NCBI RefSeq assembly: GCF_000403785.1 | Contig: NZ_APHJ01000031.1 | Location: 1-64,000, forward strand | Reading direction: 5' to 3' | Source of the DNA: Gillisia sp. CAL575 | Lineage (GTDB): Bacteria > Bacteroidota > Bacteroidia > Flavobacteriales > Flavobacteriaceae | Length of the DNA: 64,000 nucleotides | In this document: in pieces, positions 8,700 through 15,911 of the stretch | Numbering within the stretch: position 1 is the stretch's first letter | How the letters are laid out: every line of letters begins with the position of its first letter | Program-made: the position numbers and the translations under genes | Notes under the pieces: model-generated | Database searches by the model: none | Told to the model about the DNA's origin: nothing | The model's input: only the letters and a program-made list of their open reading frames with translations

Positions 8700-9629
8700 T
8701 TATCGATTTATTTTTGAAGCCAATAGATAAATCACAGCCATTCTTACTGCAACTCCATTTTGCACCTGATCTAAAATAATAGCTTGTTTAGAATCTGCAA
8801 CATCACTGGTTATCTCCACTCCCCTATTTATAGGACCTGGGTGCATCACCACGATTTCTTTATCAAGAGAATCCAGGATTTGTTTATTTAGACCAAACTG
8901 TTGTGTATATTCTCTAGTGGTTGGAAAATAACTAATTTCCATTCGCTCATTTTGTACTCTTAGCATATTAGCGACATCACACCATTCTAATGCTTTTATA
9001 AGATTAGTTTCAACACTTACCCCTAAAGATTCTATATATTTTGGGATTAAGGTTTTTGGACCACAAACCTTTACTTCAGCCCCTTGTAATTTTAAAGCAA
9101 AAATATTTGAAAGTGCAACTCTACTGTGCTTAATATCTCCCACTATTAAAACTTTCTTACCTTTTACTTCGCCAAGTTTCTCACGTATGGAATAACTATC
9201 CAATAATGCCTGAGTGGGGTGTTCATGGATTCCATCTCCTGCATTTATAATACTTGCATCTACATGCTTGGAAAGAAAAATTCCTGCCCCTGGATTTGGA
9301 TGTCTCATCACCACCATATCCACTTTCATAGCAAGAATGTTATTTACCGTGTCTATTAAGGTTTCTCCTTTTTTTACTGAGGATGAAGCAGCTGAAAAAT
9401 TAATAACGTCTGCACTTAACCTTTTTTCGGCCAGTTCAAAAGAGAGTCTGGTCCTGGTACTGTTTTCAAAAAATAAATTGGCGATGGTAATATCTCGTAA
9501 AGAAGGAACCTTTTTAATTGGTCTATTAATCACTTCCTTAAAATGATCGGCAGTTTTAAAGATCAGGTTAATATCTTCTTTTTTAAGATATTTAATTCCC
9601 AATAAGTGATTTACACTTAATTCGCTCAT
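8700..9629 (-). CDS. pyrB: Aspartate carbamoyltransferase catalytic chain
   Basis: 309 residues, the usual length. It condenses carbamoyl phosphate and aspartate, the committed step of pyrimidine synthesis. Carbamoyl-phosphate-binding FFENSTRTRLSFE is near residues 53-65, VVMRHPNPGAG follows, then HEHPTQALLDSYS, the aspartate-domain VGDIKHSRVALSN and the closing HPGPINRGVEI. Its ATG overlaps the pyrR stop by 4 bp (ATGA), indicating translational coupling. No regulatory pyrI gene is nearby, so activity control probably does not follow the enterobacterial scheme. Confidence 0.98.
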   Translation of the reverse strand: MSELSVNHLLGIKYLKKEDINLIFKTADHFKEVINRPIKKVPSLRDITIANLFFENSTRTRLSFELAEKRLSADVINFSAASSSVKKGETLIDTVNNILAMKVDMVVMRHPNPGAGIFLSKHVDASIINAGDGIHEHPTQALLDSYSIREKLGEVKGKKVLIVGDIKHSRVALSNIFALKLQGAEVKVCGPKTLIPKYIESLGVSVETNLIKALEWCDVANMLRVQNERMEISYFPTTREYTQQFGLNKQILDSLDKEIVVMHPGPINRGVEITSDVADSKQAIILDQVQNGVAVRMAVIYLLASKINR

Positions 9630-10210
9630 TTAGTATCTTTTTTCTGTGGAATCACTTCCTGTTCTGTTTTTTCAAAAGGTAAAAGATACACTGCATCTTC
9701 GCCATGTATTTCTTGCCAATGCACTTTTACTTGCTCATCATTAATTGCATCTACCTGCCTCCCATTATAATCTGGTTGTATGGGTAAATGCCTGCTGAAT
9801 CTTCTATCTATTAGAGTAAGTAATTCTATTTCTTTAGGTCTACCAAAAGACTGAATTGCAGTTAAGGCTGAACGAATACTCCGTCCAGTATAGAGAACAT
9901 CATCTATAAAGATCACTTGTTTATCTTCAACAATAAAATCAATCTTAGTTTTATTTGCTTCTAAGGGTTTAATGCTCCTTCTGAAGTCATCCCTGTAAAA
10001 TGTGATATCTAGTTGTCCCGATTCAATATTTTTTATACCATACTCTTCTTCTAATAACTGAAGAATTCTATTGGCTAAAAACACCCCCCGAGGTTGAATT
10101 CCAATAATTACAGTATTTTCAAAATTAGGATGATTTTCTACTAACTGGCAAGCTAAACGACGAAGAATAATGTTGATCTCTTTAGAATTAAGCAACATTT
10201 TTTGACTCAT
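9626..10210 (-). CDS. pyrR: PyrR bifunctional regulator / uracil phosphoribosyltransferase
   Basis: 194 residues of the type I phosphoribosyltransferase fold. The PRPP-binding motif VIFIDDVLYTGRSIRSA lies near residues 94-110, and IGIQPRGVFLANRI is the first substrate loop. PyrR homologues bind pyr mRNA to control pyrimidine genes and may also make UMP from uracil. I see no PyrR-type attenuator hairpin in its short leader, so the regulatory role is inferred from the family. It is the first gene of the pyrR-pyrB unit and has a good promoter upstream. Confidence 0.93.
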   Translation of the reverse strand: MSQKMLLNSKEINIILRRLACQLVENHPNFENTVIIGIQPRGVFLANRILQLLEEEYGIKNIESGQLDITFYRDDFRRSIKPLEANKTKIDFIVEDKQVIFIDDVLYTGRSIRSALTAIQSFGRPKEIELLTLIDRRFSRHLPIQPDYNGRQVDAINDEQVKVHWQEIHGEDAVYLLPFEKTEQEVIPQKKDTK

Positions 10211-10236
10211 AATAGAAACTGATGTTGATTGAGAAA

Positions 10237-10268
10237 CAAAAGTAAGATTTTTTTTGATTTAGACTCAA
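10237..10268 (-). promoter_or_regulatory. Bacteroidota-type promoter of pyrR-pyrB
   Basis: On the minus strand a TTG (10266-10268) is followed after 21 nt by TACTTTTG (10237-10244), matching the TTG-N19-21-TAnnTTTG housekeeping promoter of this phylum. The -7 element is 27 nt before the pyrR start codon. Confidence 0.75.
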
Positions 10269-10311
10269 GGTTTTTAATTGGGATTTAAAACGAACCTATT
10301 CTTCAAAAAAT

Positions 10312-10351
10312 AAGATCATGCTATAGGGAGTATCTCCTAACGCATGATCTT
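10312..10351 (-). terminator. Bidirectional hairpin after the ferritin-like operon
   Basis: A 10-bp perfect stem AAGATCATGC/GCATGATCTT (10312-10321 with 10342-10351) with an inner TAGG/CCTA pairing. On the minus strand the stem is followed by TTATTTTTTG, 26 bp after the stop codon. Confidence 0.85.
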
Positions 10352-10376
10352 TCTTTTTCAATAACAATTTTAATCC

Positions 10377-11195
10377 CTAACTCACAATAAATACGCTGGC
10401 GATAGCATTTACTTCTTCCATAGTTAATGGTTCGTCAAATGCTTCTGTAACCGCTGCATCCCCTCCAAAATCCTCAAACATACCGGAAAGATTTACTCCT
10501 CCTTGAACAGTGTTTTGTTCCCCAGCATAAATACCGCTGAAAGCGTCAGGAAGTGTATTATCATTAAAAGTAATCCAACCTTTTTCACCACGCATTCTTC
10601 GCACTTGAGATGCATGTCTGGCTTCTACCGAATGAATTTGCAAGGCATATTCCAAAAGCACATCGTTATCTATCAATGCTCCAGCTTGACCTTTATAAGC
10701 TCTTACACCAGTATCCTCGAAACCCTGAGATAATGCAAGAAAGATTTGATAATTACCGAAAGTGTCTAAACTTAATCCTCCCGGACCACCTGAGAAATCA
10801 AATTCTGGTTTTTCGATAGCAGCATCACCTAAGGCTGTAGCTAGAAAATCTACATGAGAAACTTCATGCTTTAGTATTTGACCAAAGACATCTCGATCCG
10901 CCGCTGGAATAAGTCCTGAAGTATCCATTCCCATTTGATAAAAATCACGCTCTAAATATTCTAAGGTAAGCGCGAAATTTAAAATATCTGTAGGGGATGC
11001 CTGGAACATTGCCGATGACATTGACATGGTGGCCGCAGACGTTTTTTTACTTGTTGCAGCCAATGCAAATGGTATGGAAGCTAAAGCCATATTTTTGCCT
11101 ACATTTTTCATTTGATTAAAGGAATCTCTTCTTGAACCTTTAGTTTCAAAAAGTTGTTTATCGGAGAGATCATCTAAAAATTTTATAATATTCAT
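10377..11195 (-). CDS. Ferritin-like domain protein, second of a pair, with twin-arginine-like N-terminus
   Basis: 272 residues. After an N-terminal stretch with SRRDSF (21-26) and a weakly hydrophobic segment to about residue 48, a Ferritin_2-type four-helix domain follows. Six candidate di-metal ligands are in the canonical pattern: Glu79 or Glu82, Glu111 and His114 (KHEVSH), Glu160, Glu191 and His194 (VEARHAS). These proteins are usually exported and bind iron or manganese; activity here is unproven. The upstream paralogue starts 28 bp before it and shares the motif spacing. The Tat-like start suggests export in folded, metal-loaded form, though the hydrophobic segment is unusually long and polar. 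Confidence 0.88.
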   Translation of the reverse strand: MNIIKFLDDLSDKQLFETKGSRRDSFNQMKNVGKNMALASIPFALAATSKKTSAATMSMSSAMFQASPTDILNFALTLEYLERDFYQMGMDTSGLIPAADRDVFGQILKHEVSHVDFLATALGDAAIEKPEFDFSGGPGGLSLDTFGNYQIFLALSQGFEDTGVRAYKGQAGALIDNDVLLEYALQIHSVEARHASQVRRMRGEKGWITFNDNTLPDAFSGIYAGEQNTVQGGVNLSGMFEDFGGDAAVTEAFDEPLTMEEVNAIASVFIVS

Positions 11196-11223
11196 AATGT
11201 TTAATTTTAAGATTAGTAATTAA

Positions 11224-12015
11224 TTAAGCGGTAGGTAAGTTATTTGCTATGATCTTGGTTTCAAGAAAACCTGTTGAAGCTACCGCGGCTAAAACATCAC
11301 GGGGCGCAACTGCTTTATCGTAAGCAATTCCAGATCCTCCAAGATCTACTAGAACATCATCTCCTGCGAAATAGGTTGTACCAGGTCTAATAAGATCTCT
11401 TATTGCTGAGGCATGCCTTGCTTCTACTGAAACTATTTTCCCTGCAAGCAACAAATAATCTGCGCTTTCCAATAATTTTCCGGCTCCATTATAAGCTGAC
11501 ACCCCTGTGTCTTCTAAAATTTGAGATACCGTTAATACATTATCTCGACTGCTAAAATCTACGCCACTAAAATTGAAATTTAATTCTGGAGCAACTTTAC
11601 CCGGAGGCGCAATAGAGTTTAAAGCTGCTTTTAAGAAATCCCTATGAATTACTTCATGGTACCAAATGTCCCTTAAGATTTGTTTTTCTCCTCGATTAGA
11701 TTCTGGTAATGAATTATAATAGAAACCATTTACAACCTCTGTATAGAACGCCGCTTCTAATTGCTCTAAAACATAAGCATAATTAAGGATTCCCAGATCT
11801 CCTTTCCCGAGATTGAATACTCTCTTATTATCTACGCCTTTTGCATCTAGCGCATTAATTTCTTCATCTGCGATTCCATCTTCCTCACAAGAATAGAGGA
11901 AGAGACTCGAGCCTACTACAGCTAAACCTCCAATTTTGAGAAACTGTCTTCTCGAATTCATTTTTCCTTCGCGCCCATCGTGAAACGACTGCACATTGAT
12001 CATTGGTTTTTTCAT
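11224..12015 (-). CDS. Tat-exported ferritin-like lipoprotein
   Basis: 263 residues. A classical twin-arginine signal SRRQFLKIGG (21-30) leads into a hydrophobic stretch and a lipobox ending at Cys43 (LYSC), so a folded, lipid-anchored protein outside the cytoplasm is expected. The ferritin-like helices carry Glu84 or Glu87, Glu121/His124 (HEVIH), Glu168, Glu198/His201 (VEARHAS). An alternative start is the Met at position 19 (11961), preceded by AAGGA; the upstream ATG follows the A-rich leader typical of the phylum and is kept. It forms a two-gene operon with the paralogue downstream. Role perhaps metal or peroxide handling in the envelope; inference only. Confidence 0.88.
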   Translation of the reverse strand: MKKPMINVQSFHDGREGKMNSRRQFLKIGGLAVVGSSLFLYSCEEDGIADEEINALDAKGVDNKRVFNLGKGDLGILNYAYVLEQLEAAFYTEVVNGFYYNSLPESNRGEKQILRDIWYHEVIHRDFLKAALNSIAPPGKVAPELNFNFSGVDFSSRDNVLTVSQILEDTGVSAYNGAGKLLESADYLLLAGKIVSVEARHASAIRDLIRPGTTYFAGDDVLVDLGGSGIAYDKAVAPRDVLAAVASTGFLETKIIANNLPTA

Positions 12016-12380
12016 AATTAATAATTTTAATTAATAATGTTAAACCACGCTAAGCAGGATATCTTTATTCAGGTACTTTGGTTAAGCGAATCGGAAAATC
12101 GAGGGCAATCAAAAATATTAGAACATTAAATGGGGGGATTTTAATGATATCTATAACACTCTGGAAGAGTGTCATTTAAACCTACGAAAGAAGTGCCGTC
12201 TTGGTTTTTATTAAATTGTTAATTATCATGTAATTAACTAAAATAATTAATTCTTTAACTTTTAAATAAAGCTTTTGAAGAAGATTGATTTATTTTCCTC
12301 CATAATAGTTTATGTATCTTCACCCCGCTAATACTGAATTTAAGTATGATTAAATGCAATTTTATTTAGTTAGATCATTT
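12016..12380. promoter_or_regulatory. Divergent regulatory spacer, no gene
   Basis: AT-rich spacer between the ferritin-like operon and the MFS gene. It holds a small perfect hairpin ACACTCT-GGA-AGAGTGT (12156-12172), a candidate operator or mRNA structure, and no consensus TTG/TAnnTTTG promoter on either strand, which may mean alternative sigma factor control of the ferritin-like pair. Confidence 0.45.
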
Positions 12381-13559
12381 ATGAAAAATATCAGATTCAC
12401 TATTTTCATAATTGTATTTGCACAATTTTGCTGCACTTCTCTTTGGTTCGCAACAAATGCTGTTTTAGGAGAGTTGCTTTTAAATTTTCAATTAAATAAT
12501 AATGCGCTAGAACATTTAACATCTGCGGTACAATTTGGTTTTATAATAGGAACTCTTCTCTTTGCTGTATTTTCTATTGCAGACAGATTCTCCCCATCAA
12601 AAGTATTCTTTGTTTGTGCGTTACTAGGAGCTGGAATTAATGCAGCAACCATTCTAGAAACTAATAATTTTCTAAGCCTTCTAATAATAAGATTTTCCAG
12701 TGGTTTTTTTTTAGCTGGAATTTACCCAGTAGGAATGAAGATAGCATCTGACTATAGTGATAAGGGATTAGGGAAAGCTCTTGGGTTTCTTGTAGGCGCA
12801 TTGGTTCTAGGTACAGCATTTCCACATTTATTAAATGGTTTCGCCAATAAGATCTCCTGGAAAACTGTAATACTAGCTACTTCAGCAATAGCAATTCTTG
12901 GAGGCTTTTTAATTTTATTATTTGTTCCCAATGGTCCATATAGGAAAAGAAACTATAAACCCGCATTTAAAACAGCTAAGTTGATCTTTAAAGATCCTAA
13001 ACTAAGAATTGCAGCATTAGGCTATTTTGGACATATGTGGGAGTTGTATTCATTTTGGGCATTTATTCCAATTATATTGACAACTTATTTTAGTTTTCAT
13101 AACTCAACTACACCTAACATTTCTCTACTCTCCTTTACTATTATTGGTATTGGTAGCATAGCATGTGTAATTGCAGGTTTACTTTGCAATATCTATGGAG
13201 AAAAAAAGATTGCACGTACTGCTCTATTATTATCAGGATTTTGTTGCTTGATATCCCCTGTCTTATTTTATACAGACTCTAATGTAATATTCATAACATT
13301 TCTAATTTTCTGGGGAATGGTGGTAGTAGCAGACTCTCCTTTATTTTCTTCTTTGGTAGCTAAAAATACTCCTGCTGAATATAGAGCAACTTCGTTGACC
13401 TTGGTTAATAGTATAGGTTTTGCAATCACAATAGTAAGCATACAATCCATTTCTATAATTAGCAATTACATAGATCCAAAATTTTTATATTTAATATTGG
13501 GAATCGGTCCTATTATAGGAGTTATTGCATTATTTCAGAATACAAAACCCATTAGCTAA
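12381..13559 (+). CDS. MFS transporter
   Basis: 392 residues from the chosen ATG, about 12 hydrophobic helices. The start IRFTIFIIVFAQFCCTSLWFA goes directly into the first membrane helix; an ATG nine codons upstream (12354) is possible but adds an untypical leader. Helix 4-5 region has GFFLAGIYPVGMKI, and the cytoplasmic loop carries charged KKIA. The substrate cannot be read from the sequence. It stands alone, divergent from the ferritin-like pair, with 126 bp before the next gene and no clear terminator. Confidence 0.85.
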   Translation: MKNIRFTIFIIVFAQFCCTSLWFATNAVLGELLLNFQLNNNALEHLTSAVQFGFIIGTLLFAVFSIADRFSPSKVFFVCALLGAGINAATILETNNFLSLLIIRFSSGFFLAGIYPVGMKIASDYSDKGLGKALGFLVGALVLGTAFPHLLNGFANKISWKTVILATSAIAILGGFLILLFVPNGPYRKRNYKPAFKTAKLIFKDPKLRIAALGYFGHMWELYSFWAFIPIILTTYFSFHNSTTPNISLLSFTIIGIGSIACVIAGLLCNIYGEKKIARTALLLSGFCCLISPVLFYTDSNVIFITFLIFWGMVVVADSPLFSSLVAKNTPAEYRATSLTLVNSIGFAITIVSIQSISIISNYIDPKFLYLILGIGPIIGVIALFQNTKPIS

Positions 13560-13685
13560 TTGAATCGGAAGAAATAACAATTAAAAATCTTTCAAATGAA
13601 AACTGGCTATTAGGTTTAAAAAGCTGAAGTTTAGATCACCTATTTCTTGCTAGATTATTCATGAATAAATAAAAACACATTAAAA

Positions 13686-14165
13686 ATGAAGGTTGCCAGT
13701 ATTAAAGAGCTAAAAGATGAGCTTGGCCATAGATCTAAGGAAGAACTACTAGAGTATTGTTTGCAGCTTTCTAAATTCAAAAAAGAGAATAAAGAACTAC
13801 TCACCTATGTTTTATTTGATTCTATAGATGAAGAAGAATTTATCTCTCAAATTAAGCAAGAGGTGGAAATTCAATTTGGTCTTATTAATAAAAAGAATTT
13901 TTATCTCATAAAGAAAAGTGTTCGGAAGATCTTAAAAATGATTAAAAAGTATATAAGATATTCCAAAAAGAAGGAAACTGAAGTTGAACTCCTATTATTC
14001 TTTTGTTCTCAATTATCCGATTTTTCACCTTCAATTAAAAGAAACACAACGCTTTTGAATTTGTATAATAGACAGTTACTGCTAGTTAAGAAAGGAATTT
14101 TACTTTTACATGAAGACCTACAGTATGATTATGAATTGGAACTTCAAGAAATTACTTTACAATGA
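13686..14165 (+). CDS. DUF6155-like cytosolic protein
   Basis: 159 residues, very rich in Lys, Glu and Leu, predicted all-helical, with no signal or membrane segment. The N-terminus (IKELKDELGHRSKEELLEY and LSKFKKENKELLTYVLFD) matches what I recall of the DUF6155 family, a conserved group without known function. Its stop overlaps the next ATG by 4 bp (ATGA), so it is translationally coupled to the exported MEMO1-like gene, and the two probably act in one process. Family call moderately certain. Confidence 0.75.
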   Translation: MKVASIKELKDELGHRSKEELLEYCLQLSKFKKENKELLTYVLFDSIDEEEFISQIKQEVEIQFGLINKKNFYLIKKSVRKILKMIKKYIRYSKKKETEVELLLFFCSQLSDFSPSIKRNTTLLNLYNRQLLLVKKGILLLHEDLQYDYELELQEITLQ

Positions 14166-15262
14166 GAATGAAAACATTTAAAATTGAAAATTTACTCACA
14201 TTTAGCTTTTTTATATTTAGTGTGCTATGTTTTGGTCAACAGAAAGCTAATGAGAATTTTTCTGATGTAAATATTCAAATAAGGCATTTAGAAGACACTA
14301 TTGGTTTCCCTCAATACAAATGGCAAATGGATAGCATCTTGTCTAGGATAGCTGCAGAAGACAAAATTATTACTTCTGAAATAAGCAAAGCATTAATTTG
14401 CCCTCATGATGATTATGCCTATGCTGCTGGCCTTTATAAAAAAACACTTTCCAGCATAAAAGCAAACACCATTGTACTCATAGGAGTTGCGCATAGAGCA
14501 CGGAATTTCGACATCAAGGATAAAATTGTATTTGGTTCTTTCAAGGAATGGCAAACAGCCTTTGGAAACATTAAAATTTCGCCGTTAAGAGACAGGTTAC
14601 TTTCATTAATTCCAGATAGCACTTATATCATTCAAAATGAAATGATGCAGTTAGAACATTCTTTAGAAGCTATTACGCCGTTCCTTCAGCAGAACAACAA
14701 ATCTGTACAGATAATTCCAATGCTTGTTCCATATAACTCATTTGAAAATATGAACTCTTTTTCAGAAGTTATAGCTCAAGCTCTTGCTAATCTTATGAGG
14801 GAAAACAACTTGAATTATGGAGAAGATCTAGCTGTGGTAATTTCAAGTGATGCTATTCATTATGGAAATGAAGGATGGGGTAATTCCAATCTAGCTCCTT
14901 TTGGAGTGGATAGTGTAGGCACTTCTAAAGCTTATCTAAAGGATCTGGATATCATTAAGAACTTTTTGACAGAAGAAATATCAAAGGAAGGGATTAGTGA
15001 ATTCAATAAAGTCACAGTGAAAGAAGAAAACTATATGGAATATAATTGGACTTGGTGTGGAAGATATTCCATTCCTTTTGGAGTTTTAATGGCTAATAAA
15101 TTAAATCTAATTCTACATAATAAACCATTATATGGGGAACTAGTAGATTATAGATCAAGCATTCACAACAAACATATTAAGGTAGATGATCTAGGAATGG
15201 GTACAACTGCTCCTGCCAAAAACACACATTGGGTAGGATATGCAGGAATTAAATACAATTGA
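14162..15262 (+). CDS. Exported MEMO1-family protein (AmmeMemoRadiSam system protein B type)
   Basis: 366 residues. A hydrophobic signal peptide (about 1-27, ending CFGQQ) precedes a MEMO1 domain: ICPHDDYAYA and VLIGVAHRAR supply the two His, QLEHSLEAITPFLQ and IIPMLVP are core strands, VVISSDAIHYG contains further His/Asp, and WTWCGRYSIPFG contains the conserved Cys of the MEMO metal site. Intracellular MEMO proteins bind copper or iron and often sit beside AMMECR1 and a radical SAM gene; neither is present here, and the signal peptide puts this version in the periplasm. Coupled to the preceding DUF6155-like gene. Confidence 0.87.
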   Translation: MRMKTFKIENLLTFSFFIFSVLCFGQQKANENFSDVNIQIRHLEDTIGFPQYKWQMDSILSRIAAEDKIITSEISKALICPHDDYAYAAGLYKKTLSSIKANTIVLIGVAHRARNFDIKDKIVFGSFKEWQTAFGNIKISPLRDRLLSLIPDSTYIIQNEMMQLEHSLEAITPFLQQNNKSVQIIPMLVPYNSFENMNSFSEVIAQALANLMRENNLNYGEDLAVVISSDAIHYGNEGWGNSNLAPFGVDSVGTSKAYLKDLDIIKNFLTEEISKEGISEFNKVTVKEENYMEYNWTWCGRYSIPFGVLMANKLNLILHNKPLYGELVDYRSSIHNKHIKVDDLGMGTTAPAKNTHWVGYAGIKYN

Positions 15263-15424
15263 TTAAATAAATAAGCCTGTACTAAGTTGTGCTTTTATTA
15301 TCTGGATTTAATCAAATTTATCTAAATTGCTACAAGAATCATACTTGAAACCAAATATTATAAATCGATTCCCAAATCGTTTACCCTATTAAACGGTATA
15401 AATACCTTGTTAAAAGATTACTTT

Positions 15425-15841
15425 ATGAAAAAAAAACTAACCTGCATCTTATTAGTTGATGATGATTTACCTACAAATTTCATCAATGAAAGAGTATTAA
15501 AAAAGATTGATTGTACTGAAAAAATCATGGCAGTACAAGGTGGATTTGAAGCTTTGGAATATTTAAAATCTACAGATAAAGAAAATCATCCTCAACCAGA
15601 TTTAATCTTTTTAGATATCAATATGCCTGGAATGAATGGATGGGAATTTCTAGAAAACTATACTCATTTAGAAGAGACACAAAAAAGCAAAGCAATTGTG
15701 GTAATGCTAACCACTTCTCTTAATCCTGATGAAAGAGATAAGGCCAAAGACATACCTCAAATTTCTGGTTATCTTAATAAACCTTTATTTAAAGATGGAG
15801 TTATGGATATTCTAAAAGAGAAATTTCCGGAATACGTTTAG
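15425..15841 (+). CDS. Single-domain response regulator (CheY-like)
   Basis: 138 residues, a receiver domain only. Acidic pocket ILLVDDDLPTNF, phospho-acceptor Asp in FLDINMPGMNGWEF, Thr/Ser switch MLTTSLNPDERDKA and Lys in GYLNKPLF are all present. An upstream in-frame TTG (15407) exists but the ATG at 15425 starts directly before the first strand. It lies 70 bp before the six-PAS kinase and probably takes phosphate from it; having no output domain, it must act through protein contacts or as a phosphate sink. Confidence 0.92.
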   Translation: MKKKLTCILLVDDDLPTNFINERVLKKIDCTEKIMAVQGGFEALEYLKSTDKENHPQPDLIFLDINMPGMNGWEFLENYTHLEETQKSKAIVVMLTTSLNPDERDKAKDIPQISGYLNKPLFKDGVMDILKEKFPEYV

Positions 15842-15911
15842 AAATTAGGCTAAACATATAAATAATATTTTTTTTTATTTAGTTATAAATGAAGTTTGCA
15901 ATCCTACCACA

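Noticed and set aside
12354-12380. Earlier ATG for the MFS gene
   Set aside because: Possible, but the nine extra residues are not typical and the first membrane helix begins right after the second ATG; the choice is not certain.
15272-15300. A 12-mer AAGCCTGTACTA shared with the 3' end of the 6S RNA
   Set aside because: No partner strand for the 6S terminal stem is found upstream, so it is most likely chance in AT-rich DNA.
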